Assembly: GCF_051106095.1 (NCBI RefSeq)
Contig: NC_135793.1
Location: forward strand, 1,717,501-1,781,500
Length of the DNA: 64,000 bases
Reading direction: 5' to 3'
Source: Pogona vitticeps
Taxonomy: Eukaryota; Chordata; Lepidosauria; Squamata; Agamidae
In this document: piece by piece, positions 1-11,630 of the stretch
How positions within the stretch are numbered: the stretch's first letter is position 1
How the letters are laid out: every line of letters begins with the position of its first letter
Notes under the pieces: model-generated
Seen by the model: the letters and a program-made list of their open reading frames with translations, nothing else
What the model was told of the DNA's origin: nothing
Databases searched by the model: none
Program-made: the position numbers and the translations under genes

Positions 1-126
1 ATTATGTATCTGGAGGGAAAACTTTCTAAAGGCAGGAAACATGTGTTTGACCTGAAAAGTTCTCGGCTGTCAGGTTCAGCCCACGAGAAAGAGACATCAT
101 TCTTCACCACTTGTGTTTCCCTGTAG

Positions 127-253
127 AGGCTTTCTCTGCCCCGGTGTTTCCAAACGGCCCGGATAAAAATGGATTCAACCTCGGCTTTGTGAAAAACCTC
201 CAACAGGTGTTTGGAGAGAAAAAGAAACTCTGGCTGCTACCTGTTGCATCCAG
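127..253 (+). CDS. ZDHHC15: ZDHHC15 internal exon
   Basis: 127 nt. Starts after a pyrimidine-rich acceptor ending ctgtag at phase 2 of a Glu codon. Encodes [19 protein letters not shown] through WLLPVAS. Ends at CCAG|gtatgtg. Upstream bases 1-126 look intronic. Confidence 0.93.
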
Positions 254-648
254 GTATGTGGGCGGCAACTCACCCAGGAGCCGTAGAGCAGAGGTGAGGC
301 TCGGATAAAGGCGAGCAGAGTCCGTCCTGCAGGGATGAGAACTGCACGAGCAGGCGAGGAGCCGCTGTCGGGGGGGGGGAGTCTGGGTGAGAAAAGCCAG
401 GGTGAAAAGTTTGGAGGTCAGCATAAGAGTCTCTCTTTCTCACACACACACACCAGAGAGAGAGAGAGAGATGCCTGGATTTTGTATCCCACACTCAAAA
501 CGGTTCCCTGCTCTCATGGGCTACCTCTGTCTCTCCAGCCAGGGTGATGGGCACTTTTTCCCAACCCGCACTTTGAGTGAAGCGCGTAATCCGCTGCTGG
601 CAAACGAGGAGCAGTGGGAGGAAGACGGCTCGGAGGACGACACCCACG
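127..648 (+). CDS. ZDHHC15: ZDHHC15, C-terminal part (two exons)
   Basis: Palmitoyltransferase of the DHHC family, which attaches palmitate to cysteines of membrane proteins in the Golgi and endosomal system. Only the cytoplasmic C-terminal tail is present; the DHHC zinc-finger core and membrane helices lie left of the window. Exons 127-253 and 539-648 join in phase (AG|C gives Ser). They encode a tail that I align from memory to human ZDHHC15: [20 protein letters not shown], then [19 protein letters not shown], then GDGHFFPTR and [14 protein letters not shown]. The NPLL stretch resembles a sorting motif. Splice sites are ctgtag|AG, CCAG|gtatgt, ctccag|CC and CACG|gtaagg. The final coding exon (human tail ends SSSLAVETET) was not found between 649 and about 13 kb, so it is distant, diverged or lost. 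Unspliced read-through would stop at TAG 708-710. The gene is tail to tail with UPRT, as in mammals. Confidence 0.93.
440..470. repeat. (CA)n/(GA)n microsatellite
   Basis: A short CA tract runs directly into a GA tract within the ZDHHC15 intron, about 70 bases before the next exon. Confidence 0.9.
539..648 (+). CDS. ZDHHC15: ZDHHC15 exon, penultimate by homology
   Basis: 110 nt. Follows the acceptor ctctccag. Encodes [20 protein letters not shown] and then [16 protein letters not shown], an acidic tail. Ends at CACG|gtaagg with one base of the next codon. The frame stays open into the intron as far as TAG at 708-710. Confidence 0.92.
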
Positions 649-1774
649 GTAAGGGGGCTGCCTGCGCACAGATCGGTTCCAGGGGTGGGTGGGGGCCCAT
701 TCGTTCATAGAGCCACAGGAAGGCCATGGCGAAAGAGATCGAATCACCCTGAACGTGTAGCCGATGGTGGCATCCGATTTTGGTTGCTGAGCCATGATCT
801 ATCCAGATAGTGTTTCAGTGGGAGTGGAGAGACTAGGTAGGTCTGGTGGAGGGGGGAAGCGAGTGTCGTGACGTGAGGAGCCTAAAACCATCAGCGTTCA
901 GACATTGGCCCCTCCTGACCCTCTCTGCGAACCCAACAAAGCTCACCAAGGCGCTGCAAAACAGGCCAGGTCGCCTTGAGAAACCCAGATGCACTCCCAG
1001 CCCTTGAAACGCCCTGCTGGGAAATATGCGTCTTTCCTGCAATGCGATGCTTCCTGCTTGGCGCTGGGTAGCTTTCGCACTGACCTTGTTCAGCGCTCCT
1101 GAAGATGCTGAAGGATGCTTCATGGCAACATTTAATAAGCCGTCTCACCCAAGGCGCTCACTTCAGAAGCTGGCACGGCTGGAATAAGTACCGTTTCCTG
1201 GGTCTCGTGAGTCCAGCTGAAGTAGTTCGCTTCCGCACGGGCTCCGAAGAGGGATTCTGAGGGCCTTTCATCAAGGCACCTGCATCGGAGCAGCTTCTCC
1301 CCTCACACTCGGCAACTTTGATTGTGGAACACGGAACCTCCTCCACCCTGTACTTTGTGTGCGCGCGCATGTGTGTGTTTCGTTAGAATTAAGAAGTTTC
1401 TCTACGAAAAACCTTGCAAAAATACTGTGGCAGACCTTGCCCTTAGGCAGAGTCGGCCAAGCATTTCAGACAAGAGATTCTGACTGTCACAAAGGGGCAG
1501 AAAACAGACTCACTTGCCTGATGGTTATTGTAGATTTTTATATCCCAGAGGGCTCAGCAGAAGTCACCAGTAGCTGACATTCATTGTCCGGAAGGGCGGC
1601 TCCCCTTCCCCTTCGTGGGCTCACTGTTCATCTCTTCCTGGGCTCCTTTCACTTCCCCTAAAAATATTTATTTTAGTGGTTTAGATCCCATCTTCCTCCA
1701 CCTCCATGAACCCAACAGAGAAGGCATGATCTTTCTGCTTCCCAATTTACTTTCAAAACAACCTTGTGAGGTGT
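649..1774. other. ZDHHC15 downstream sequence, no gene seen
   Basis: Either the last ZDHHC15 intron or its 3' flank. Short open frames occur on both strands, but none shows family motifs or credible splice sites. No repeat is confidently recognised. Confidence 0.5.
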
Positions 1775-2001
1775 CATAAAATCCAAGAATCGTGGAGTGG
1801 GAAGGGGGCCTCTTAAGGCCATCGAGTCCAACCCCCCTGCTCAGTGCAGGGACCCAAATCAAAGCAGACCTACCGGGGGGGTTGTCCTGTTTTCTCTTGA
1901 AGGCCTCCAGTGTTGGAGCACTGCTCACCCCCTCTCGAGGTCATGGGTTCCCTTGTTGTACTGCTCGAACAGTTGCAAAGTTTTTCTTGAGATTCAGCCA
2001 A
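1775..2001 (-). mobile_element. CR1-type LINE 3' end
   Basis: The + strand reads aatcgtggagtgggaaggggg, then a 'ccatcgagtccaaccc' block, then 'gaaggcctccagtgttggagc'-like text. This is the reverse complement of the conserved 3' region of amniote CR1 LINEs. The element is truncated and diverged. Confidence 0.75.
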
Positions 2002-2055
2002 GTACGTCGGCTAAGACGGCAGAGAATAATGGGGCCCAAAACACCCCCTGGCCAA

Positions 2056-2112
2056 GCGAGGCTATGAATCTAGGTCTATTGAGTCCAGCAGCCTAACCAT
2101 GACTGTACTCAG
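2056..2112 (-). mobile_element. tRNA-derived SINE head fragment
   Basis: Read on the - strand, it has a box-A-like stretch (TGGTTAGGCTGCTGGA) and a degenerate box B (AGATTCATAGCC) with tRNA spacing. It is an old, truncated copy. Confidence 0.6.
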
Positions 2113-2185
2113 AATCATCTCGCTGCCTTCTTCTGCTCGTGGCTATTTGACATTTAGCCCAGCTGCTGTTGCCACCCATGCAATA

Positions 2186-2330
<145 letters not shown>

Positions 2331-3461
2331 GTGCAGCTGTGATGGGAACAGAGTGAGTTGTGAGAAAGGGGAAAGAAAGCCAACAGGAGGGCCCTGTAGC
2401 CTGAGGGGAAATGATGGCCATAGCTGAGCACTATAACTTGATGGGCAAGTCATTTCCCTTCGTCCCCTGAGAGCCACTTGCAAGCACTCCACCGCCCGCC
2501 TTGCTCAAGTGGCAGAAGAAGTGCTCCTCCTGATCAGGGTTTTGCTCTTCAGGGACCGGCTCAAAAGGAGATTCGCAGCCTTCAGCAATTAAGGAGACAC
2601 ATCGCCCAGTCTCCCTGGCTAATATTCCCCCCCCCCCCGTTCAACTACAAGAAAGCAACCCTTTGTGTTTTTTGTGCACAAACACAGCTAATTGTGTCAG
2701 CTTGAAACAGACCACAGCACCTGCTGGGTCTAAACAAACCCCCCGCGGCTCAACATGTCTTTGTAAGCTTGGCGCTACATTAGCCGGTCTCTCCTAAGGC
2801 TAGCCCTGACGAGACGAGACCCATGGGCCCAGTGGGAAATACGATTCAGCAGTTGATTCAATGAGTCGACTCTCTTTTAAGACTAGCAAGAGGATGTTGG
2901 GCCAGAGAACAACCAGAACAGTGCTGAATTACATAAACCAAGCATTTACTTCTTTTTGGGAAATATGTGTTAGAAGAATGGTTTGTAAAATCTGTGACGG
3001 TCCAGGTGTTAAGAGCAAAACACCCAAATACGAGTCAGCGCAGACTTCTTGATTTCCATCTGTTCTAAGCGGAATACCCTTCATCCTTGTAGCAGCCATG
3101 AAAATTCATGCCTGAATGCAGTAATGCCCGTAAATAACTTAATTCTTCAATTAGGAAGCGGGAAGGCAAAACCTTGACCAAAAAGTAACAGCAGTGGCTT
3201 TTTACCTCTAAATAGCATTTTCTATCACCCGGCTTTCTGATGATGTCTTTGAGCATCTGACTTGTCTTGTTTCTTTTCCTTGATGATCTAGATTGCCCCG
3301 AAAGTTCCACCCTTTCCATGGAAATGGAGACGTAGCATTCCTTGAACGGCTGGCAGGACAGAATCCACTCTTTCTGGTAAGCATGGAGAGTGGATCCTTG
3401 AATTGGCATGTATTTCCTAAGCGTGGAAACCTGGCTTAGCAGGGTTCAGAAAGGCAACTGT
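2331..3461. other. Intergenic, no gene recognised
   Basis: No coding exon, RNA gene or confident repeat is seen. A short poly-C run occurs near 2630. Confidence 0.5.
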
Positions 3462-3576
3462 GTTTAATAATATAATAATCTTAGAACTGCAGAGCTTGAA
3501 GGAATCTTGTAGATCATGAAGCATAGCCCTCAACAAGGAGGCCCAGTGGGGAATTGAACTCCCAAACTCTTGTCAC
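3462..3576 (-). mobile_element. tRNA-derived SINE with LINE-like tail
   Basis: The + strand begins with a TAATAATATAATAAT tail, then 'cttagaactgcagagcttga', and ends in 'ggggaattgaactcccaa', the reverse complement of a tRNA box B. The same family occurs at 31.6 and 32.05 kb. Confidence 0.7.
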
Positions 3577-6500
3577 TTTAATGATGAACACATCTATTTT
3601 TAAAGAAATATTTGACCTTTGTCCCAGCAGCATAGCAAGCTAGTTTATAGATGTCTAACCAGGGCAAGTACTCCGGAAAATCAGAACTGGGTAAAAGTAG
3701 AAAACAAGGATGTATTGTTTCAGGTAAACGAGAGAGGGTCTGTGCTCCTTCAATGGAAGGATTTGGAAAAGCTGATAACGTTGGCTTTTATAGATGAGTT
3801 TTGCTGATGGGGGTGCTGTGACTTGGAGGAAATAGACTGTCTTTCTCTCTTCTAAGAAAAGAGAACTATATTTCATTTCAAAAAGGAGAAAGGAAAGCTT
3901 GAGCACAGGAACTTGCAAAAAACATAGCTGGTTATTTAGGAAAGACCAAGACGGGGCAATATGCCAAAGTCAGCCTACTTTGCTACCTAGGAGTCTCATC
4001 TTCCAGCACCAATTCAGATTATCTCTTGCATCTCCCTCATCACCTCTCCATGCTTCCAGCCTGTTTCACTCCTTATAACTGCCATTGAGCATACACATTA
4101 GCAGCTTCTATTTGTATTGTGTGTGTTGTTGTTGCTGTTATTGTTGTTTTTACATGTGCCTGTTAAATGCAAAGTGGCATCACATCATGTCTGTTTTTTT
4201 CCCCAAGGCAAAGAAACAGAATGTACTCTCAATCAGATCTGTTCTGAGGATGGCTTCATCTTTTCCCATCCCTTCTTGGATTTCAGCTTCCTTCCCTCAT
4301 CAGCTTCCTCCAAGTGGCGGAAGCATGTGGTTCTTTCAGGACAAGCGGCCTTGGGGCCCTGATGCGAATCCTGGCTGTCTGAGATGGTTCTTCAGGATGC
4401 CTGCACCAGGATGCTTCTCATGATCATACTACTGATTCGTAGTAGCACAGCTCTGGAATTTTTAAGGACATCTTTGACTTTTTCCTTTTAAACGTCTTAC
4501 CTGGAAGGAACAAAACATGTTTGCATTTCCAAATGCCTTAATGGCAGTTAGCTGACACCGTGGATGTCCCTTCGTGTCCCGTCTTACCACTAACAAGAAC
4601 AGTTCTGCAACCGAGGAATGGAGGAGGAGGGGCATCCGGACAACCTGATGGCATGCATATGGGCAGAAATCATGGTTTGCCATATCAGACCTTGTTCGAA
4701 AACCTGGGTGAGTACTCACCTCTCCCTCCCGTGAGCTGAATCTCTCCCTGCCATTTTCTTCATCACTACCTTTGATTCTGCTAAGAACTCTTGCCATTTT
4801 GGGGTCTAAAAAGGTATCCTTCTTGGCGTGGTGTAAAGATGTGATGAGCCTTAAAGCACAATCTTTGTGGCAGGTGCCTACAGTTCTACAAAGCTGGCCG
4901 AGAACGAAACCGACAAGCACAACTTGAAAGACTAGGCACATTTCCGACACAGCCCACTGGCCTTTGACCTCCGCTACTGCGTGCCCAGGACTTGCCGCGG
5001 TGATCAGGCTGTAGCTGCACCAAGAACTCGTACAACGGTGTGCATCTCTTGATGAATGTTTCCCCAGGGACGGGAAACATTTCCCCTTGTTTTGCATTAC
5101 GGTTCCCAGAAGCCCATAGCCATCGTGGCCACGCGAGCCATAGGATTCTGGAACTCATCATCCAAAAGGAATGTTCCCCATCTCTGCATTTTCCCTGCAC
5201 ATCGAAAAGTAGCATACCAGGAAGAAAGGTCTCAGCCTTGCCACTTTCCTGCCATGTTACTTCCCTCTGTGTAGAAGGAACTATTCTGTACAGTTAGACG
5301 TTCAATCATGTGAGCCTACCGCTGGTTGGACTGAAACAGCTGGAATGCAGTCCTGTTCCACAGATTTCTAAATCACTGCCAGAATCCTGTTGGTGTTGCC
5401 ATAAAATGTGCGTAACTTATCACCACCGATTGCAGTTAATTGATGAAGTGTCAGGGTGCATCTTGATTGCACAGCTAAGAAGTATGAACAGCATGTGCCC
5501 CATCAGTTACCCACAATTAGTCACGGCGGTTTACACAACCGTGAACACCAACTGGATTCTGTAAAGGCAGAGAATGTGGTTGTCTTAAAATGAGCAATGG
5601 TACTGAGAATTTGTAGGCTGCTTCCTTAAAAACAAAATCAAGCTCCCCCCCCCCTTTTACACATTAAACAACCCTGGCAGTAAGCAAACTGGAATGGGCT
5701 AGATTTTCTTCTTTTATAAACTCTCTCTTTCTCAAGTACTGGCAGCGTACGGTATCTGTTTTGACCTCAAGGTCCGGCCAAGTACGATCTTTTTCTCGAG
5801 AGATTTCTTGGTTGCTTCAGTTTGCATTCTTGCAGAAGCAGGAGAGGAGGAAACAACTTTATTTTAAAAAGCAAAAATGGTATGCCAACAGCAGAACCAA
5901 AGTTCTACCCATGTCTGCTATGGAAATAGGACACTCTCACTGGTTCTGTGTAAGGCGTTTGGTTTAAGCTCTACCGGAGACGCTCAATACGCTCCTTGGA
6001 TGCTGCAGTGGGGAGAAGCCAGAGAGAACGAAGTCTCACTAGACCCCATGTAAAGCATTTAACGACATAAAGCTTTTGTGATTTCAATGGGGATACTTTT
6101 AGGCTCCATTTCTTCTGGATTATATGCAGTGTGTTGATTGATGCTGCTTGTGTATCATCTCTCTGATGCATACACGATGGAAAACAGACATTGCAACTGT
6201 AATGTGTAAAAGCAGTGTAAACTCTCCTTGAAACGAAATTCACTTCAATTTGAATGTAACGTACGTAGCAGCAAAACCCACATTGTCCAGTGATTTCCAA
6301 GCTGATCAGACATTACAAAGGCACTGAAATCAATGTGAATCCCCAAAAAATAAGTACTGTATTAGACCAGTCTTTGATATTAAAAAAGAAAATGCAGGCC
6401 CACATGCAAAGAACTTAAAATTGCAAAATCCCTGTAACTCCGCAGCACCTTCCTTTGGTGGGGCCATCACTGCACATCCCAGTTGAACAGGAACTCAAGC

Positions 6501-7636
6501 GCTTGGCTGGCTTTGTATCTCTCCCACCACCACCACAACTACTGAAAGGATGATGCCCAGCCTAAGGCCACCAAGCTAGTTGTGGTTAGGATGCCTTTTA
6601 TTCCTTCCCACCTCCTGGCTTTTAAGCCTTCTGAACCAGGCAGGTGCCTCCTCCTCTTAACCCTGGTTGGGCCCGTTCAAAGGAAGGACTAAAATGGCCA
6701 GCAAAGAGCCGTGCACAACTTCTCTGCCCAGGCAAGCAGCTTCTGTTTCCCCTTTTGTGTTCATCGGCACTTCTTGGTCTCCACTTCAGCCATAGCTGTG
6801 GAGCAGACATGAGCAGGCACCCAGTTTATCCTCTTGATTTGGTTCCTTTTTACGAAAACCAAGACCCAGAGCCCAGGGCAAAAGAGGGAGCACTAAGAAT
6901 GCCAAGCCAGAGGGACTCAGAGAACAGCCCCCAAACTCCGTTTCCAGGGCCAGAACACAAGCCACAGCCTTTCTGCAGAAAAATGTGTGCCTGCCGATTC
7001 CTAAGCGTTATTGATTTTAGCAGTCTAATTTAGGAGTGAAAGGCAATCTGTCGTGGCCATTATTAAATAACGGGGAGTCAGAAACCGTGACCAATCTACC
7101 TAATGCAGATCACCTTGCCATCAGCTAAAACGCCCCCAGCCTACATTCTGGCCACCCCTGCGGTGTAAAACCAGACGCCGCAAGAGGCGGCAGCTGCTCT
7201 TGCCCTCCTTTCTTGGCAGCCTCGATCAAACGGCGCTTCCAATTGTTATTTCTGCTCCCGTGCCAGACCCCTGAAGGGTAGTGCAGCTGTTCAGCTTGTA
7301 ACGGCACAAATAGAATACATGCAAATTATTTCCCTGAGCACCTTTGGGGAGCAACGTGTTTTAATTCCATAGCCTGCCTCAATAAACTCCCCTCATTCTC
7401 AGGTAACCAAAATAACGGAGTTTATTTTTGGAAACGCCTGAGCAGCCACCATATCGCAAAGAGACTTCCCCTGTCAAGATTCATCTGGGCTGGGGAATTT
7501 TTCAAACTCAAAAATACTTGCTCCTGCGCAATCGTGCCAGCCCTCAGCCAACATGGAACCCAACAAGCCAGTAGAGGCCAACTCTGTGCCTTCACGAATG
7601 AGGAGGTTCACAAGCCAGCCTTCCTAACAGGGCCAT
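3577..7636. other. Intergenic, no gene recognised
   Basis: Several open frames are present, the longest at 4462-5097 on the - strand (211 codons). None has recognisable domains or conserved motifs. Single-copy looking DNA with small homopolymers (poly-C near 5645). Confidence 0.45.
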
Positions 7637-8423
7637 GTTATTATTTATTTTTTATTTATTTGATTTATATCCCGCCCATCTAGCATAGTCTACCACTCTG
7701 GGCAGCTAACAACAAACATATATACAATTAAAATAATATAAATCATTGATATCATTAGTAACAAAACATTCCAAAAGATGATAAATGATAGATAGCCAAG
7801 CGAAAGGAAGTTAAATGCTGGCAGGAGGGAAGGCCTGGATGTAAAGCCATGTTTTTAGTTGGGTTTTAAATGTACCCAGCATAGGGGCCGTGCGAATCTC
7901 AGGAGGGAGATTGTTCCAAAGGCGAGGAGCCACCACCGAGAAGGCCCGGTTTTGAGTCTTTTTCCTCTGGGCCTCCCTTGGCGTCAGGCTCCTCAGCCTC
8001 ACCTCCTGGCTCGCGCGGGTGGTCCGGGTAGATCTTGGTGGGAGCAGGCGTTCCACCAAGTATCGAGGTCCCAAACCGTTTAGGGCCTTATAAGTTAGCA
8101 TTAAAACTTTGAAATCGATGCGGAAATGAATGGGCAGCCAATGCAGTCTGGCTAGGGTAGGAGAAATGTGGTGGTATTTTCTCACTCCAGTAAGGAGCTT
8201 GGCCGCTGCATTCTGCACCATCTGAAGTTTCTGCATCAACCTCAAAGGCAGCCCCACGTAGAGCGCGTTGCAGTGGTCTAGTCTTGAGATTACGAGTGCG
8301 TGGACCAAGGTAGTGAGCGCCCCCATGTCAAGGTAGGGCCGCAGCCGGGCAATCCGCCAAAGATGGCTGTAGGATCCTACAGTCCATAGGATCTCCAACA
8401 TCGAAGCACAGAAAACTGCCAAT
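7637..8423 (-). mobile_element. L2/CR1-clade LINE, 3' part with ORF2 C-terminus
   Basis: A - strand reading frame of 203 codons (8422 to 7811) encodes the region downstream of the LINE reverse transcriptase. It contains VISRLDHCNALYVGLP, LQMVQNAAAKLLTG, HWLPIHFRIDFKVL, YKALNGLGPRYL and AFSVVAPRLWNNLPPEIR. After the stop comes the 3' end, with the usual CCGCCCAT/GGGCGGGATATA-like block and an AT-rich tail at 7637. The element is 5'-truncated at about 8423. The frame is open across this piece, so the copy is fairly young, but most of ORF2 is missing. Matching 3' ends occur at 25.5 and 55 kb. Confidence 0.88.
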
Positions 8424-8429
8424 GCAGCT

Positions 8430-8675
8430 TTAAGCTCTTCTCGTCCCCCTCAAGGTTCGGTGTTCCTCTAGATTCCTCACTGTGGTCAGCAATAGCTGGA
8501 CGTTTCCACATGCTTTTGCTGCCGAAAGTTCTGCAACTGCGTGGGCAACAAGCTGTATGTATGCTGCCATAAAAATAAAGCTTTCCAGTATATCTGAGTG
8601 AAAGCACCACATGGAATATTTTGCATCTTGATGGAGAGAGTCACTGCCAGCACTTATCAGTTTCTTGAGTTGCAT
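8430..8675 (-). other. Unrecognised open frame, 81 codons
   Basis: This lies directly upstream of the truncated LINE. The frame reads MQLKKLISAGSDSLHQDAK and continues through MAAYIQLVAHAVAELSAAKA to RNLEEHRTL, with a helix-rich composition. I do not recognise the family, and no clear splice sites bracket it. It could be an exon remnant, a retrocopy fragment or chance. Confidence 0.2.
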
Positions 8676-8729
8676 TCAGATTTTTCCTGTTTCCATCGTC
8701 AAAAGCACACAGGGGCATTTTCATCAGCC

Positions 8730-8749
8730 AAAAAAAAAAAAAAAAAAAA
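8730..8749 (+). repeat. A20 homopolymer
   Basis: Twenty consecutive A. It could be the tail of a + strand retroposed sequence, but no body is recognised to its left. Confidence 0.9.
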
Positions 8750-10327
8750 GGTCTAAGCACATGGCATGAAGAGGGGACCATCCTTCCACCTCAGTTTTGT
8801 TCCAGTGCCTTTGTGCTAAACTGGAAAGGGCAGGGGGAGGAAAACCATGCCAGTTATTGCTCCTTGAATTCTGCCAACATTGTAGGCCAGACCGAGCCTC
8901 CCACACACATTCCTCTTTATTGGGCATGCGATCAGCTGTACTGATGGTCTGCCTGTCTTCCAAGAAGAGGCAGGAGAGATGCATCCAGACTCTCTTTATT
9001 TTAGATATTTGATGCATTTCAGGTACAAACAGCAAGCATACCTGTAGCTGCTCAAACAGTCTTGACAGTATCCAACCTCGCTGAAAACCAGAGCCCGTGC
9101 TTGTAATAATTGCCTCTGGAGTTCCGTCACATCAGCGGTTCTTGAGTCGCTTTGTAACTGAAGCCAAGCTGGGCTAGAACAGCCAGCGTCTCAAGAGCAT
9201 CCAGTTGAAAGATACTTCTTAAATACTGGATATTTGCTTGGAAGTGGAAAGCATGGGAGGCCCTTTAACGGATCAGAGCAGAAGGCTTCTACACTGCATG
9301 AGACACAGCTCCTTTCATTCTGTTTGTCAAATCTTTTGTAGCACTGTGGCCATCCTGTGCTACAAACGAGGGGAGAAAATGTGCAAAGGCAGATTGGCAG
9401 GCGTGGCCTGCGCATAGCCTCAAGTCTTATACTAGCTTTGGAATTAAGAGCAATGTGCATTCCCTGGCATTGGCTGATGCCCTGGTGCGCCTGTTTAAGA
9501 ACTTTCTGTAGGGCTGTTGACCTACTTGAGGAGAAAAAGATTATGCTGAAGACGCGGATGCTGTCCTGTCGGACTTCACAACTATGATGAGAGACGGTGT
9601 CAATGGGAGTGTTAGTCTTCCCAAAAGTGGTACAGAATACCGCCCGGGGCGTACATTACACATGCACACAACATACCAGGTACTCTCTCTGGCTAGCAGC
9701 TTAAAAGTCATCATGTTGATGACTATGAAAGATTATGTCCATGATAAGTTGAGCAGTAAATTACTGCTAGAGAAATATGGTCTTTTGCTAACGTTGTTAC
9801 ATCACGCCGCTTAATTTTTGTAAATTAGATGTTAGATAACTATAGAGCAAGGAACAATAATGTTGGGAGAAACAGAGTAGATTGATTATCTTCTCATCCT
9901 GTGCCTGAGTCCTGTAAGATTCAGCAAGCATCCTGCCATGACAAAGGTTTCATTTGCCCAGAATCTATGGAATGCTGCTCTGGAAAATGGGGCCATAAAT
10001 TAGAAAGCACAATTTTGTAATATTTTAAAGAAAATGATCAATAATATCTGTAATGCCAACATGAATGTGATATATCTTCCTTTCTGCCCCTCTTGGGGAA
10101 AGAAGGGGTGGGAGGGGAAAACTGAATGATGAGGTACAGCAACCAGATTGCATTTCTTCCCAGACTTGCTGAAACTTTTGCACCGTATCCATCCCTCCAC
10201 TTTATCCTCCTGTAAACCACTGACAATAAAACCGGAGTTTATAGCTGCGCAGGCTGACGATATGAACACCACAGAGGCTGTTCTTGACAATTCTGGAGAC
10301 ACTGCATTGTCATGAACTAGTATAAAT
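8750..10327. other. Intergenic, no gene recognised
   Basis: Short open frames only; no domain or RNA gene is seen. Confidence 0.5.
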
Positions 10328-10675
10328 TAGAGATGGGCATGAACCACTGATTCGTGCCAGTTCGTTTATTGGCCGAACAGATATTCGGCACTTAAAAGCC
10401 CCACCTTCTCTGGAGGGTGGCCACTCAGAAGCAGCGCCCGGAGGAGGCGGAGCAGGGAAGCCAGGGTGGACGCCCACTAGAGGAGGCGGGGCTGGTAACC
10501 ACCAAACTCCTCTTCGAGTTGAGAGAATACTCCGTTTTCTTCCTGGCACCAGCTGCTACTGCTTTCTGGATGCATTTGGGTTGCATCCTGGTGAAATGAA
10601 TCTACTTGAAAATTGTTTTGATTTGAGATGTATTAATATTTTAAAGGTGGTGAGAGCCAGTTTTGGTCATCTCTG
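10328..10675. mobile_element. MITE-like element with TAGAGATGGGCA end
   Basis: The left end, tagagatgggcatgaac, matches the left end of the 41145-41380 element. The right end is a degraded tggtcatctctg. A GC-rich internal segment lies at 10400-10500. No clear target duplication is visible, so the right boundary is uncertain. Confidence 0.4.
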
Positions 10676-11591
10676 CTGATGGCACACATCTAGGCTTCCT
10701 GAAGTCCATTGTCAATGAAATCTCTCCTCATTAAAACCAATGCCCTAATAAGATAAAGTACAGTATAGTGACTCGATTTTCTCTCGTCACTCATCAGTAT
10801 CCAGTATGCCCTCAGTATTGCAGTTTTAAAAAAAAACAACCCAGATGACTTTTCATTTAATATTTTGAAAGAGTTGAGACAGATTGCCGTAAAGTATCCA
10901 TTTAAAATTGAATTTAATTCATATAAGGAGGAAATCTGCTGAAACATTATTTCCTCCAATACCGATTGAGAGGTTTCCATCTACAACCACCATCGGCTGC
11001 TGATCAACTGGTTAGTTCAGTTTGAAGTATCTTGTCATGCCTTTTTTCTGTTCTGTTCAGATAATCAAAGTATTATTATGGCCTGTTTTAAGATTGTTTT
11101 CTGAGGGATCTTGAAAAGTGGCAGCTTACTGCACCGTCTTTCTCCCACCTATGCCTTGTTATCTTTTTTATAGCATCTCTTTTCTTTCTTCCAGTCATGG
11201 GTACAAGCTGAGAGCAGCTAATTCCATACTTCTAAATATTTTGTCATACTTGCTTCTCTCTTGGGGCATTGTGTGTGTCTTGTATCTAAATCAAGCCACA
11301 TTATTTAACTGGCATTACTTCAGAGGTGCGGTTTCTTCATTATAGTTTACAAGAAAATGATCATAGTTTTTATCCTACAACTAAGCCTCCTTTATCATTG
11401 ATGGATATTGATCAAGGATGAAATTCCACATTAACCCTGTACCATATTTAAAGCATTTCATTCTCTCAGATTTGTTCATCTAAAAATGTGGGTGTTCCTG
11501 CTTTTGTAGCAGCCTTAAAGCATGGAACATTTTGCAATAAAATATTTTCAGAAATCGAGGTCTGTGTACGTTTTAAAACTTGTTCCTCTGT
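10676..11591. other. Intergenic, no gene recognised
   Basis: AT-rich DNA with no supported exon or repeat. Confidence 0.5.
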
Positions 11592-11630
11592 TCTGTGCCG
11601 TCAAGCCAAAAGTGACTTATAGCGACCCTG
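11592..11630 (-). mobile_element. RTE/BovB-type 3' tail fragment
   Basis: On the - strand it reads GGGTCGCTATAAGTCACTTT and then TGGCTTGACGGCAC, close to the 'GTCGCNANGAGTCGGANACGAC' type of 3' end found in reptilian RTE/BovB elements and dependent SINEs. Short and diverged. Confidence 0.5.

Noticed and set aside
4462-5097. A 211-codon - strand open frame in intergenic DNA
   Set aside because: No recognised motifs or homology by eye and no supporting exon structure; treated as chance.
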